The notes beneath the pieces were generated by a model. That model saw only the letters and a program-made list of their open reading frames with translations. It was not told the DNA's origin and searched no databases. Below, piece by piece: positions 30,527-39,549 of a DNA stretch of 64,000 nt. Source of the DNA: Thiohalocapsa sp. (GTDB lineage: Bacteria; Pseudomonadota; Gammaproteobacteria; Chromatiales; Chromatiaceae); assembly GCA_021736785.1 (NCBI GenBank), contig JAIPFF010000001.1, positions 124,001 through 188,000 of the forward strand, written 5' to 3'. A program made the translations under genes and the position numbers. Within the stretch, counting starts at the first letter, position 1; each line of letters opens with the position of its first letter.

Positions 30527-30544
30527 AGGGTTCGGAAAAACCCT
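30527..30544 (+). other. Small hairpin in the leader of the OprI-like gene
   Basis: AGGGTT (30527-30532) pairs with AACCCT (30539-30544) around a 6-nt loop, about 55 bp before the start codon. TATAAA at 30555-30560 lies just downstream and could be a -10 element. The surrounding 253-bp gap is clearly more AT-rich than its neighbours, as expected for the promoter of an abundant lipoprotein. It is not resolvable by eye whether the hairpin is a transcript leader structure or an operator. Confidence 0.35.
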
Positions 30545-30599
30545 AGACGTGTGTTATAAACCGAGTGCCGATCGGCAAACTCAAAATGGAGAAACCGCT

Positions 30600-30797
30600 A
30601 TGACCAAGAAAGTGAAGCTCGCTTCCCTGTCCGCCGCTGCTCTGCTGAGCGCTTCCCTGCTCGGCGGCTGCGCCACCGATCAGGAAGCTCGTGACATGGC
30701 CCAGGCCGCTATGGACGCCGCCAACGCGTCCCAGGCTTGCTGCGAGGCCAACGAGGAGCGCATCAACCGCATGTATCAGAAGATCATGTCCAAGTGA
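30600..30797 (+). CDS. OprI/Lpp-like alanine-zipper outer-membrane lipoprotein
   Basis: A 65-residue precursor. The signal peptide (MTKKVKLASLS onward) ends at lipobox LLGGC, making Cys24 the acylated residue. The 42-residue mature protein has an Ala-rich heptad-like region (EARDMAQAAMDAANASQA) and ends ANEERINRMYQKIMSK, closely like Pseudomonas OprI. The C-terminal lysine is where such lipoproteins are joined to peptidoglycan. It has two adjacent cysteines (47-48) not typical of Lpp/OprI. GGAGA lies about 8 nt before the ATG. The gene converges with, and overlaps, an L,D-transpeptidase gene of the kind that makes this linkage. It is much shorter than OprI (83). Confidence 0.85.
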   Translation: MTKKVKLASLSAAALLSASLLGGCATDQEARDMAQAAMDAANASQACCEANEERINRMYQKIMSK

Positions 30798-31738
30798 TGC
30801 CAGCTCATTGAGCCGCGCCGGCCTCCCACGAGTCGTGGCAGGCCGGCGTTCTCCTCGCGGGCCCGTTTCACTTCCTCCCAATTCACCACCACGCCATCGG
30901 CGTTGGCGATCTCCGCCGGGATGATGTCCCGGACCGGCTTGTTCAATGCCTCGTCCGTGTGCGCATTGACCTCTATGAAGAGCTGATCCCCGAGCCAACC
31001 GACCTTAAAGGGCTGATCGAGGATTCTCACCGACGTTCCCTTCTCCACCTTGCCGAACAGGCGCTCGATGTCTTCCGGGTACATCCGCGTGCAGCCGTGG
31101 CTGACCTGCATACCGACGCCCCAGGGCTTGTTGGTGCCGTGGATCAGATAGCTGGGGTTGCTGAGCCTGAGTGCGAACTGGCCCAGCGGATTGTCGGGAC
31201 CGGCCGGAACCACTGCCGGCAGAATCTCTCCCTTCGCCGCATGCTCGCGTCGGATCGATTCGGGCGGCGTCCAGGTCGGATCCTTGATCTTTTCGATAAT
31301 CTTGTAGGTGCCGACCGGCGTCTCCCAGCCCTCGCGGCCGGTGCCCACCGAGAACGTTTCGATCTCGGTGGGCGAGCGGAAATGGTACATGCGCTTTTCC
31401 GCCAGGTTCATCACCAGCCCCTCGCGCGGCGCATCCGGCAGCACGTGCTGCGCCGGCACCAGTACGTCCGATCCATCGCCGGGCACCCACATGTCCACGG
31501 TCGGATTGGCCTGTTTCATCTCGTCGTAACCGAGACCATGGTGGCGGCCGATGTCGAGCAGGGTATGCTCGGCCTTCGCCTTTACATAGAACGGCGTGCC
31601 GATAACACTGTCGTTCGGGTCGGCAAGGCGGTAGACCTCGGCCGCGGCGAGGGTCGGGGTCAGCACTGCGGCGAATGCACACAGGACCGTGCGGTGCAGG
31701 AAACGGGCTCGTGTCGTGCGCCGATCGTCAGAGTTCAT
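30776..31738 (-). CDS. L,D-transpeptidase (ErfK/YbiS/YcfS type)
   Basis: A 320-residue periplasmic YkuD-domain enzyme. A signal peptide is present (VLCAFAAVLTPTLAAA). A LysM-like segment (about 55-98) is followed by the catalytic domain with HGT at 200-202 and SHGCTRM with nucleophile Cys216. Enzymes of this group attach Lpp to meso-diaminopimelate or make 3-3 cross-links. The adjacent OprI-like gene favours the first. GGGGGAG precedes the start. The last 22 bp overlap the convergent lipoprotein gene, and the 3' end contains a terminator-like hairpin. Confidence 0.94.
   Translation of the reverse strand: MNSDDRRTTRARFLHRTVLCAFAAVLTPTLAAAEVYRLADPNDSVIGTPFYVKAKAEHTLLDIGRHHGLGYDEMKQANPTVDMWVPGDGSDVLVPAQHVLPDAPREGLVMNLAEKRMYHFRSPTEIETFSVGTGREGWETPVGTYKIIEKIKDPTWTPPESIRREHAAKGEILPAVVPAGPDNPLGQFALRLSNPSYLIHGTNKPWGVGMQVSHGCTRMYPEDIERLFGKVEKGTSVRILDQPFKVGWLGDQLFIEVNAHTDEALNKPVRDIIPAEIANADGVVVNWEEVKRAREENAGLPRLVGGRRGSMSWHHLDMIF
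30816..30848 (+). terminator. Long hairpin after the lipoprotein gene, inside the L,D-transpeptidase 3' end
   Basis: CGCCGGCCT (30816-30824) pairs with AGGCCGGCG (30840-30848); one C/C mismatch, then CCAC/GTGG, leaves a 5-nt loop. It starts 19 bp after the lipoprotein stop and is followed by TTCTCCTC rather than a pure T-tract. It lies within codons for the C-terminal tail of the transpeptidase on the other strand. Confidence 0.7.
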
Positions 31739-31805
31739 GTCGTTATCTCCCCCAAAAAAAACACATCACCACACCCAGTAATAGGCAGCCAAGAATATTC
31801 CGTCG

Positions 31806-33878
31806 ATGAGTCATTCAACCAAGCCCGCGAAGCCGCAAGCGAAGCTTTCCCATATTCGCAACATCGGCATTGCCGCCCATGTGGACGCCGGCAAGACGAC
31901 GCTGACCGAGCGCATCCTGTTCTATACCGGCGCCTGGCACAAGATCGGCGAAGTCCACGACGGTGCCGCGCACATGGACTGGATGGCGGAAGAGCAAGAG
32001 CACGGCATCACCATCACCGCCGCCGTCACGCGCGCGCCCTGGCGCGGGCACGTGCTGCAGGTGGTCGACACGCCCGGGCACGTGGACTTTACCATCGAAG
32101 TGGAACGCTCGATGCGCGTGCTCGACGGCGTGATCCTGGTGCTCGACGGTGTGCGCGGCGTCGAGCCCCAAACCGAGACGGTATGGCGGCAGCGTAACCG
32201 TTTCGGCTTGCCGGTGCTGTTCTTCATCAACAAGATGGACCGCCCCGGCGCCGATTTTCTCCGTAGCTTGAGCGATATTCGCGAGCGTCTCGGCGTCGAG
32301 CCCGTGGCGATCACCGTTCCGCTTGGCGAGCAGGGCGCCGTGATCGATCTGCTGCACAAGCGTCTGCTGCGCTTTGCCGGCGAGCAGGGCGAAGAGGTCA
32401 TCAGCGAAGCCTGCCCCGAGCCGCTCTGGGCGCAGGTCGCGGCCCTGCACGAAGCATTGCTGCTGGCGGTCGCCGAGGAGGACGACAGCCTCGCCGACGG
32501 CATCCTTGCCGGCGAGGAGCCCGACACCGAGCTGTTGCTGGCGGCGCTGCGAAGGGGCACCCTCGCCGGGCGGCTGTTTCCTTGCTATGGCGGCAGCGCA
32601 CTGCGCAACCTCGGCGTGCAGCCGATCATCGACGCCGCGGTCGACCTGCTCCCGGCGCCGCTCGATCGCCCGCCGGGGCGTGCCGAGCGACCGGACGGCG
32701 AGACCGAGGAAGTCGTGCTCGGCAACGACGGGCCGCTTGTTGCGCTGGTGTTCAAGGTGCAGATGTGGGACGGGCGCCGTCACTGTTTCACCCGCGTCTA
32801 TCGCAACCGCCTCAAGCCCGGCGATAAGGTCGCCTTCATCGGCGCCGACGGGCGCAGCGTCAGCGAGCACGTGGCGCGCATCTTCGACATCGATGCCGGA
32901 CGCAAGACCAAGCTCGAGCAGGCCGACCCGGGGCAAATCGTGCTGTTGGCCGGTCTGCGCCACGCCTCCACCGGCGACACGCTGTGCGCCGTGGATCATC
33001 CGCTGAGCTTGGAGCGCATCGAGACGCGCAAGCCGGTGCTGAGCCTCGCGATCGAGCCCGCCGCCGGCACCGACGAAGAGAAGCTGCTGGAGGCGTTGGA
33101 CAAGATCGAGCAGGAGGACCCGACCCTCCAGGTCGTCGAGGATCCGGAGACCGGTCAGCGCCTGCTGCGCGGCATGGGCGAGCTGCACCTGCAGATCGTG
33201 CTCGAGCGTCTCGAGCGCGAGTTCCAGCAGCGTGTGCGCAGCGGCCGCCCGGCGGTCGCCGTGCGCGAGACCGTCACCGCCAGCGCCTCGGCGCAGATAC
33301 ACTACACGCGCCCGCCGTCGCCGGACGGCAAGCAGCCGGAGGCCACCGCGTGGGTGGCGCTGTCGGTTGCCCCGCGCCCGCGCGGCGAAGGCTCGGTGGT
33401 GTCCGTTGCGCCGGAGGTACGCCCGGAAGGCGCGGAACTGACGCCGGAGCAGCGCACGGCGCTGGAGCAGGGGCTGGGGCTCGGCCTGACGGCGGGACCG
33501 CAACAGGGCGCACCGGTCGAAGATGTCAGCGTAAAGCTGACGGCGGTAGAACTGTTCGGCCCGGCCTCGACGCCGGACGCGCTTGCCGCCGCTGCCGCGC
33601 GCGCCCTCGGCAAGGCCCTCGCCGAGGCCGGTGCGGCGCTGCTGCATCCGGTGATGCGGGTGGAGGTCGTCGTGCCCGAGGACAACCTCGGCACCGTGCT
33701 CGGCGACCTGCAGCAGCGGCGCGCGGAGATCCAGTCGACCGCGATCCGCGACGACAGCGCAAGTATCGGCTGCGAGGTCGCACTGAAGGCGCTGCTCGGC
33801 TATGCCACCGAACTGCGCAGTCTGACCCAGGGCCGCGGCCAGTTCACGATGCAGTTCGAGCGCTTCGATCTGGTATAG
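31806..33878 (+). CDS. Elongation factor G paralog (EF-G2-like translational GTPase)
   Basis: A 690-residue five-domain EF-G. G motifs: AAHVDAGKTTLTERI (G1), EHGITITAA (switch I, with His where EF-G1 usually has Arg), DTPGHVDFTIEVERSMRVLD (G3), NKMDRPGADF (G4). Domain III motif MGELHLQIVLERL and domain V RSLTQGRGQFTMQF are present. It stands alone, not with rpsL-rpsG-tufA, so the housekeeping fusA is expected elsewhere. Domain IV (about 480-600) is divergent, with an acidic/Gly-rich insert. Paralogs of this type act in ribosome recycling, stress or unknown roles. Divergent from the L,D-transpeptidase by 67 bp. Confidence 0.9.
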   Translation: MSHSTKPAKPQAKLSHIRNIGIAAHVDAGKTTLTERILFYTGAWHKIGEVHDGAAHMDWMAEEQEHGITITAAVTRAPWRGHVLQVVDTPGHVDFTIEVERSMRVLDGVILVLDGVRGVEPQTETVWRQRNRFGLPVLFFINKMDRPGADFLRSLSDIRERLGVEPVAITVPLGEQGAVIDLLHKRLLRFAGEQGEEVISEACPEPLWAQVAALHEALLLAVAEEDDSLADGILAGEEPDTELLLAALRRGTLAGRLFPCYGGSALRNLGVQPIIDAAVDLLPAPLDRPPGRAERPDGETEEVVLGNDGPLVALVFKVQMWDGRRHCFTRVYRNRLKPGDKVAFIGADGRSVSEHVARIFDIDAGRKTKLEQADPGQIVLLAGLRHASTGDTLCAVDHPLSLERIETRKPVLSLAIEPAAGTDEEKLLEALDKIEQEDPTLQVVEDPETGQRLLRGMGELHLQIVLERLEREFQQRVRSGRPAVAVRETVTASASAQIHYTRPPSPDGKQPEATAWVALSVAPRPRGEGSVVSVAPEVRPEGAELTPEQRTALEQGLGLGLTAGPQQGAPVEDVSVKLTAVELFGPASTPDALAAAAARALGKALAEAGAALLHPVMRVEVVVPEDNLGTVLGDLQQRRAEIQSTAIRDDSASIGCEVALKALLGYATELRSLTQGRGQFTMQFERFDLV

Positions 33879-33901
33879 GAAGCGCCGGGTGCGGCGGTTC
33901 C

Positions 33902-36900
33902 TCAGCAACCCGGCCGGTAGCGCAAGTCCAGCGTGTGTGGGTGCTCGCCTGCCGGCTCTTCGGGCGGCGCGTCGATATCCCCGGGCGTGTGGCCGATCAG
34001 GCGGAAGCGAGCGATTCTGCGCCCCTCGGCCTCGTAGCTGTTGACCGGAAAGGTCTCGTGGCTGCGCCCGCCGGGATGCGCGACATAGTAGGTGCAGCCG
34101 CCGAGACTGGCGCGGTTCCAGGTATCGACGACGTCGAACACCAGCGGGCTGTGGGACGGGATGGTCGGATGAAGCCCGGATGGCGGGCTCCAGGCCTTGA
34201 ATCGGATGCCGGCGACGAACTCCCCCTTGCGTCCGGTCGGTCGCAGCGGCACACGGCGGCCGTTGCAGGCCAGTACATGGCGCTCGCCGACCATGCCGTC
34301 GACGCGCACCTGCATGCGCTCCACCGCGCTGTCGACGAACCGCGACGTGCCGAGCGCGGTGACCTCTTCGCCCAGCACATGCCATGGCTCGATGGCGCCG
34401 CGCAATTCCATACGAATGCCGTTTGCGGTGATCAGGTCGCCGTAGTGCGGGAAGCGGAACTCGAAGAACGGCTCGAACCAGGCCGGGTCGAACGGGTAGC
34501 CGGCCCGCTGCAGGTCGCAGATCACGTCGCCGAAGTCCTGGCGTACGAAATGCGGCAGCAGGAAGCGATCGTGCAGCGCCGTGCCCCAGCGCACTGGCTT
34601 GCGGGTATAGGGCGTCTCCCAAAAGCGGGCCACAAGCGCGCGCAGCAACAGCATCTGCGCCAGGCTCATGCGCGGGTGCGGTGGCATCTCGAAGCCGCGG
34701 AACTCCACCAGGCCTTGGCGGCCCGACGCGGAATCCGGCGAGTACAGTTTGTCGATACAGAACTCGGTGCGGTGGGTGTTGCCGGTCACGTCCACCAGCA
34801 AGTTTCGCAGCACGCGGTCGACGATCCAGGGCTGCGGCACCTGCCCCGCGGGCATCTGACTGAATGCGATTTCCAACTCGTAGAGGCTGTCGTCGCGTGC
34901 CTCGTCGACACGCGGCGCCTGGCTGGTTGGACCGATGAAGGTGCCCGAGAACAGGTAGGACAGGCTCGGGTGATGCTGCCAGTAGGTGATCAGGCTCTGC
35001 AGCAGGTCCGGTTTGCGCAGCAGCGGGCTGTCGGCGGGCGTCGGGCCGCCCAGCGTGACGTGATTGCCGCCGCCGGTGCCGGTGTGGCGGCCGTCGAGCA
35101 TGAATTTTTCGGTGCCGAGTCGCGCCAGACGCGCTTCCTCGTAAAGAACGTGCGTGACGTTGACCAGATCGTCCCAGGCCTCGGCCGGGTGCACGTTGAC
35201 CTCGATGACGCCGGGGTCGGGCGTGACCGCGAGCTTGTGCAGGCGGAAATCCCGCGGCGGCTCGTATCCCTCGAGGATAATCTTCAGACCCGTTTCCGCC
35301 GCGGCCGCCTCGATGCACGAGACCAAATCCAGCCAGTGCTCCAGGTGGGTAAGCGGCGGCATGAAGCAATACAGCCTGCCGTCGCGTGGCTCGATGCAGA
35401 GCGCCGTGCGTACCTGTGTCGATGGATAATCGCCGGGCAGAGGCGACTGCTCCGAGAGCGGTTGGCCGCGCTCGTGCTCGCCGGGCGCGCCTGCGTAGCG
35501 GCGCCCGGTAGCGGCAGGATCCGAGCCCTGCGCGCCGAGTGCGCGGTGCGGGATGGACGACGCTGCGGCGCTCCCCGTGCGGACGCCGCCCGGCGCGGGC
35601 GAGGCGTGGCGTTGCGACGCGGTGTGCAGCGCGGCGACCGGCTCGAACGGATCACGCTCTGGATGGGTGTCCAGGTTTTTGTCCGGGACATAGGGCAGCG
35701 CGTCGAGCGGCAACCGGAAGCCCATGGGCGAGTCGCCGGGGATAAGGAACAGGTTGCCGTCGCGCAGGGCCCACTTGCCGCTGACCCAGCCGCCGCCGCC
35801 GTCGACGGTGAGGCCGGCCCAGCGCAGCGGCAGCGCGTGGCCGGCCACGCGATCGAGGCCCTGGCTGAACAGGCGGGCGATGCGCGCGCGCTCGATCGGA
35901 TCCTTTAGCTTGCTGTCCAGCGGATCGACATTGACCGGCAGCCGGGCCTCACGCCACAGATAATAAAACACGTCCTCGTGTGCCGGCTGCGCGTGGCTTG
36001 GATCGACGCCCAGCTTGACGGCCAGCGTCTCGACGAATCGGGCCGACTCTTCGGGGCCATGGTCGTAGCCCTCGCGCTCGCTGCCGAGCAGTGACTCGTC
36101 GCGCCAGATCGCCTCGCCGTCTTTGCGCCAGTAGCAGGCCAGCGCCCAGCGCGGAAGCTGCTCGCCGGGATACCACTTGCCCTGGCCGATATGCAGGACT
36201 CCGCCGGCCGCGAAGCGCTCCTTCAGCCGTAATAGCAGATCTTCGGCGAGGGGTTTCTTGGTCGGGCCGAGCGCGTCGATATTCCATTCCGCGCCGTCCA
36301 TATCGTCGATGGAGACGAAGGTCGGCTCTCCGCCCATGGTCAGGCGCACGTCATTGCGCCCGAGGGTGTCATCGACGGCGTGACCGAGCGCCTCGATGGC
36401 GCGCCACTGGTCTTCGGTGTAGGGCTTGGTGACGCGCGGGTCTTCGTGGATGCGCTTGACCCGATTGTGGAAGTAGAACGTCACGTCGCATGGGTCCGTG
36501 GCGCCGGTGATCGGCGCGGCGGAGACCGGGTCCGGCGTGCAGGCGAGCGGGATGTGACCCTCGCCGGCAAACAATCCGGAAGTGGGATCGAGGCCGATCC
36601 AGCCGGCGCCGGGCACATAGACCTCGGCCCAGGCGTGTAGATCGGTGAAATCGCGCTCGGGACCACTCGGGCCGTCGAGGGATTTGACGTCGGCGGTCAG
36701 CTGAACCAGGTAACCCGAGACGAAGCGTGCGGCGAGTCCGAGGTGGCGCAGGATCTGCACGAGCAGCCAGCCCGTGTCGCGGCAGGAGCCTTTGCCGAGG
36801 CGCAGCGTCTCTTCGCTGGTCTGAACGCCGGGCTGCATGCGGATGACATAGCCGATGTCCTGCTGCAGCTTGCGATTCAGGTCGACCAAAAAGTAGACCA

Positions 36901-37321
36901 CCTCGCGCGGGCTTCGGTCGATCTCGGCCAGCCACTCGCGCAGCAGCGGGCCGTCGTCGCGACGCACCAGGTAGGGCGACAGTTCCTTGGTCAGTTGGTG
37001 CTCGTACTCGAACGGAAATTGGTAGGCATAGTCGTCGACGAAGAAGTCGAACGGATTGATGGTCACCATCTCGGCGATGACGTCGACCTCGACGGTCAGC
37101 GCCCGCGCCTCTTCGTTGAAGACCAGTCGGGCCAGATAGTTGCCGAACGGGTCTTGCTGCCAGTTGATGAAGTGCGCTTCGGGCTCGATGCGCAGCGAGT
37201 AGGAGCGAATCGGCGTGCGGCAGTGCGGCGCCGGGCGCAAGCGCACGGTGTGCGGCGCCAGCGAGACGGACCGGTCGAACCGATATTCGGTTTTGTGATT
37301 GATGGCAACGAGAATCGACAT
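33902..37321 (-). CDS. Transglutaminase-DUF2126 (putative amidoligase) fusion protein
   Basis: An 1139-residue two-part protein. The N-terminal part (1-295) is a bacterial transglutaminase-like module: beta N-domain from residue 3, then the Cys180 (GKGSCRDTGWLL), His229 (LHAWAEVYVPG) and Asp245 triad. The remainder is DUF2126 (about 305-1130), described in Pfam as a putative amidoligase, with conserved RLTMGGEPTFVSIDDMDGAE, FMLDGRHTGTGGGNHVTLGG and VEFRGFEMPPHPRM. A disordered insert (about 560-640) interrupts it. The transglutaminase half could hydrolyse or transfer isopeptide bonds and the amidoligase half could make them. It is divergent from the ATP-grasp gene, which belongs to the same predicted system. 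Substrate unknown; no signal peptide. Confidence 0.92.
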   Translation of the reverse strand: MSILVAINHKTEYRFDRSVSLAPHTVRLRPAPHCRTPIRSYSLRIEPEAHFINWQQDPFGNYLARLVFNEEARALTVEVDVIAEMVTINPFDFFVDDYAYQFPFEYEHQLTKELSPYLVRRDDGPLLREWLAEIDRSPREVVYFLVDLNRKLQQDIGYVIRMQPGVQTSEETLRLGKGSCRDTGWLLVQILRHLGLAARFVSGYLVQLTADVKSLDGPSGPERDFTDLHAWAEVYVPGAGWIGLDPTSGLFAGEGHIPLACTPDPVSAAPITGATDPCDVTFYFHNRVKRIHEDPRVTKPYTEDQWRAIEALGHAVDDTLGRNDVRLTMGGEPTFVSIDDMDGAEWNIDALGPTKKPLAEDLLLRLKERFAAGGVLHIGQGKWYPGEQLPRWALACYWRKDGEAIWRDESLLGSEREGYDHGPEESARFVETLAVKLGVDPSHAQPAHEDVFYYLWREARLPVNVDPLDSKLKDPIERARIARLFSQGLDRVAGHALPLRWAGLTVDGGGGWVSGKWALRDGNLFLIPGDSPMGFRLPLDALPYVPDKNLDTHPERDPFEPVAALHTASQRHASPAPGGVRTGSAAASSIPHRALGAQGSDPAATGRRYAGAPGEHERGQPLSEQSPLPGDYPSTQVRTALCIEPRDGRLYCFMPPLTHLEHWLDLVSCIEAAAAETGLKIILEGYEPPRDFRLHKLAVTPDPGVIEVNVHPAEAWDDLVNVTHVLYEEARLARLGTEKFMLDGRHTGTGGGNHVTLGGPTPADSPLLRKPDLLQSLITYWQHHPSLSYLFSGTFIGPTSQAPRVDEARDDSLYELEIAFSQMPAGQVPQPWIVDRVLRNLLVDVTGNTHRTEFCIDKLYSPDSASGRQGLVEFRGFEMPPHPRMSLAQMLLLRALVARFWETPYTRKPVRWGTALHDRFLLPHFVRQDFGDVICDLQRAGYPFDPAWFEPFFEFRFPHYGDLITANGIRMELRGAIEPWHVLGEEVTALGTSRFVDSAVERMQVRVDGMVGERHVLACNGRRVPLRPTGRKGEFVAGIRFKAWSPPSGLHPTIPSHSPLVFDVVDTWNRASLGGCTYYVAHPGGRSHETFPVNSYEAEGRRIARFRLIGHTPGDIDAPPEEPAGEHPHTLDLRYRPGC

Positions 37322-37762
37322 GCCTGTGTACTGCTGTACTGAAGGGGAGGAAGGGGTTGATCAGCCGCTGGCAAGAATCATTCCTGCTGGGTCGCCGGGG
37401 CTGCAGGTCGGCGCCGGTGCCGTCCGCGGCCGTGGATTGCGTGGACGTTTGCACCGAATTGGACCGCCCGCTGTCGGCGCTTGCGCGAATTCAGGGCGCG
37501 CGCCGGGTCTGCGATGAGCCGAAGCCGATGCGTTGCGCGGCCTGCGCACGCTCGTGGCCCTCCTGCTGCCGCATGCCGCGGCCCAGAGCACGTCGGCACG
37601 CCGGCGCGCGGACCTCGCCGCGACCGCGCCTGCTCTCGACACCGCGTGTCCCTGTGTTCGTAACTTTGGCGCGTATTCTGCATAGGGCCTGTTTCGGTAG
37701 CGTCTCGTTCCGCAGGCGAACGACCTAGCGGCGCGAAGTTTCCTCGGGGGGCCGAGCGAGTC
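37322..37762. other. 441-bp divergent intergenic region
   Basis: Separates the DUF2126 gene (minus) and the ATP-grasp gene (plus). I see no credible coding sequence; open frames here have biased composition and no ribosome-binding site. It should contain the promoters for both arms of the amidoligase locus. A short inverted repeat GTAC-TGCT-GTAC lies close to the minus-strand gene. No consensus sigma-70 or sigma-54 element could be placed with confidence. Confidence 0.6.
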
Positions 37763-39277
37763 ATGCGGATGTCCACGAATCAATTTCAGTCTTTCACCGG
37801 TCAGTTCCAGAGCATGCGGGGCCCTACGCAGACACCGGCCGGGCCCGGCCGCGGCGCAGGCCAGAGCATGGCCTTTCATGAGTTCTACCGCGACGACTTT
37901 CGCCCGCGCGAGCATTATCTGCCGATGTGGGAGCACATCCAGCGCACCGGCCAGCACCTGCTCGGCGACAAGGCGCGCGAGGCCCATCTGACGCTGCACA
38001 CCGAAGGCGTGACCTTCACCGTCTACTCCAACCAAGACGAGGGCATCGAGCGCGTCTGGCCCTTCGACATTCTGCCGCGCATCATCACGGCCGGGGAATG
38101 GGCCCATATCGAGGCCGGCCTGAAACAGCGGATCCGGGCGCTCAATCTGTTCCTGAAAGATCTCTATCACGGTCAGCGCATCTTGAAAGACGGCGTGATT
38201 CCGGCGCAGCTGATCTACAACGGCAAGGACTTTCGCCGCGAGATCATGGATATCGACGCGCCGCACGACATCTACACCCATATCAGCGGCGTCGATCTGA
38301 TCCGCGACGAGGACGGGCGCTACCTGGTGCTCGAGGATAACCTGCGCACGCCGTCGGGGGTCTCGTACATGATCGAGAACCGGGTGGTGGAGCGGCGCAT
38401 TCTGCCGGAGTTCTTCGCCCGTTACCGGGTGCGCCGCGTCGAGCACTATCCGGCGCTGCTGCTGCAGGCGCTGCGCCACCTTTCGCCACGCGGCAAGGAC
38501 CGGGCGAACATCGTGGTACTAACACCGGGCATCTATAACTCCGCCTATTTCGAGCACACCTTCCTGGCCAAGGAAATGGGCGTCGAGCTCGCCGAGGGCC
38601 GGGACTTGGTCTGCAAGAACGATAAGGTCTATCTCAAGACCACGCACGGCCTCGAGCGGGTGGACGTCGTCTACCGCCGGGTCGACGACGACTTTCTGGA
38701 CCCTCTTGTCTTCCGCGCCGATTCCGTGCTCGGCGTTGCCGGCGTCATCAACGCTTGGCGCGCGGGGAACGTCGCACTGGTCAACGCGCCGGGTGCCGGG
38801 ATCGCCGATGATAAGGCCGTCTACGCCTACGTGCCCGAGATTATTCGCTACTACCTGGGCGAGTCGCCGATTCTGCAGAACGTGCCCACCTACCAGATGA
38901 CCAACCCGGAGGATCGCGCCTACGTGCTCGATAATCTGGAGCGTATGGTGGTCAAGGCGGTCGCCGAATCCGGCGGCTACGGCATGTTGATGGGGCCGAG
39001 CTCGACCACGGCGCAGCGGGCCGAGTTCGCGCGCAAGATCGAAGATGATCCGCGCAATTATATCGCCCAGCCGGTGGTCCAGCTGTCGCGACATATTTGC
39101 TATTTGGACGGCGAGTTGGAATCACGCCACTTGGACCTGCGTCCGTTCATTATCTACGGAGACGGCATCGACGTCGTGCCGGGCGGTCTGACCCGCGTGG
39201 CGATGACCAAGGGCTCCCTGGTGGTCAACTCTTCACAGGGCGGCGGAAGCAAGGACACCTGGGTGTTGGCGGACTGA
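37763..39277 (+). CDS. Circularly permuted ATP-grasp protein (COG2308)
   Basis: A 504-residue protein of the circularly permuted type 2 ATP-grasp family (DUF404/DUF407). Landmarks: FHEFYRDDFRPREHY, GVTFTVYSNQDEGIERVWPF, DIDAPHDIYTHISGVDLIRD, YLVLEDNLRTPSGVSYMIEN, and GGYGMLMGPSST with the late catalytic region RHLDLRPFIIYGDGI. ATP-grasp enzymes activate a carboxylate as acyl-phosphate and join it to an amine, so a peptide-like ligase is the family-based prediction. The N-terminal 35 residues hold a Gln/Phe-rich repeat (QFQSFTGQFQSM) not part of the domain; ATGs at 37763 and 37769 are possible starts. The alpha-E gene follows in the same direction. Confidence 0.92.
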   Translation: MRMSTNQFQSFTGQFQSMRGPTQTPAGPGRGAGQSMAFHEFYRDDFRPREHYLPMWEHIQRTGQHLLGDKAREAHLTLHTEGVTFTVYSNQDEGIERVWPFDILPRIITAGEWAHIEAGLKQRIRALNLFLKDLYHGQRILKDGVIPAQLIYNGKDFRREIMDIDAPHDIYTHISGVDLIRDEDGRYLVLEDNLRTPSGVSYMIENRVVERRILPEFFARYRVRRVEHYPALLLQALRHLSPRGKDRANIVVLTPGIYNSAYFEHTFLAKEMGVELAEGRDLVCKNDKVYLKTTHGLERVDVVYRRVDDDFLDPLVFRADSVLGVAGVINAWRAGNVALVNAPGAGIADDKAVYAYVPEIIRYYLGESPILQNVPTYQMTNPEDRAYVLDNLERMVVKAVAESGGYGMLMGPSSTTAQRAEFARKIEDDPRNYIAQPVVQLSRHICYLDGELESRHLDLRPFIIYGDGIDVVPGGLTRVAMTKGSLVVNSSQGGGSKDTWVLAD

Positions 39278-39549
39278 GCCCCCGTCTTCGTTCGATGCAC
39301 GATCATGACGCAAACGGATGCGAGGCATGCGAACGGGAGGAAGCTCGGGTCTGCGAGCCGTTGCCGTTTCGTGCCGCTGCCCGGTCGGGCGCGGCGATCA
39401 TCGCTCGATGAGCGATTTCGCTTCACGCCCGGCGCAAGCACCTCCCGCGGCCGATGCCGCCGGGCGGCGCGTTTGCGGCGTGCTCGCGCACCGAGGTTGC
39501 CGGGCCGCGTCTCCCCGTGTCTCTCAAGCCAATTCCCGGTCAGGCATCC

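Noticed and set aside
31815-35369. 1184-codon open frame on the minus strand across the EF-G paralog and into the DUF2126 gene
   Set aside because: It runs antisense to clear EF-G motifs, has biased composition (Arg, Ala, Gln, His) and no domain; a GC-driven shadow.
32984-35908. 974-codon plus-strand open frame across the end of EF-G and antisense to DUF2126
   Set aside because: Overlaps two well-supported genes in other frames and shows no recognisable protein features.
37357-37728. Open frames in the DUF2126/ATP-grasp intergenic region, considered as a missing Anbu-like peptidase
   Set aside because: Too short, Arg/Pro-rich, no ribosome-binding site and no N-terminal nucleophile hydrolase features.
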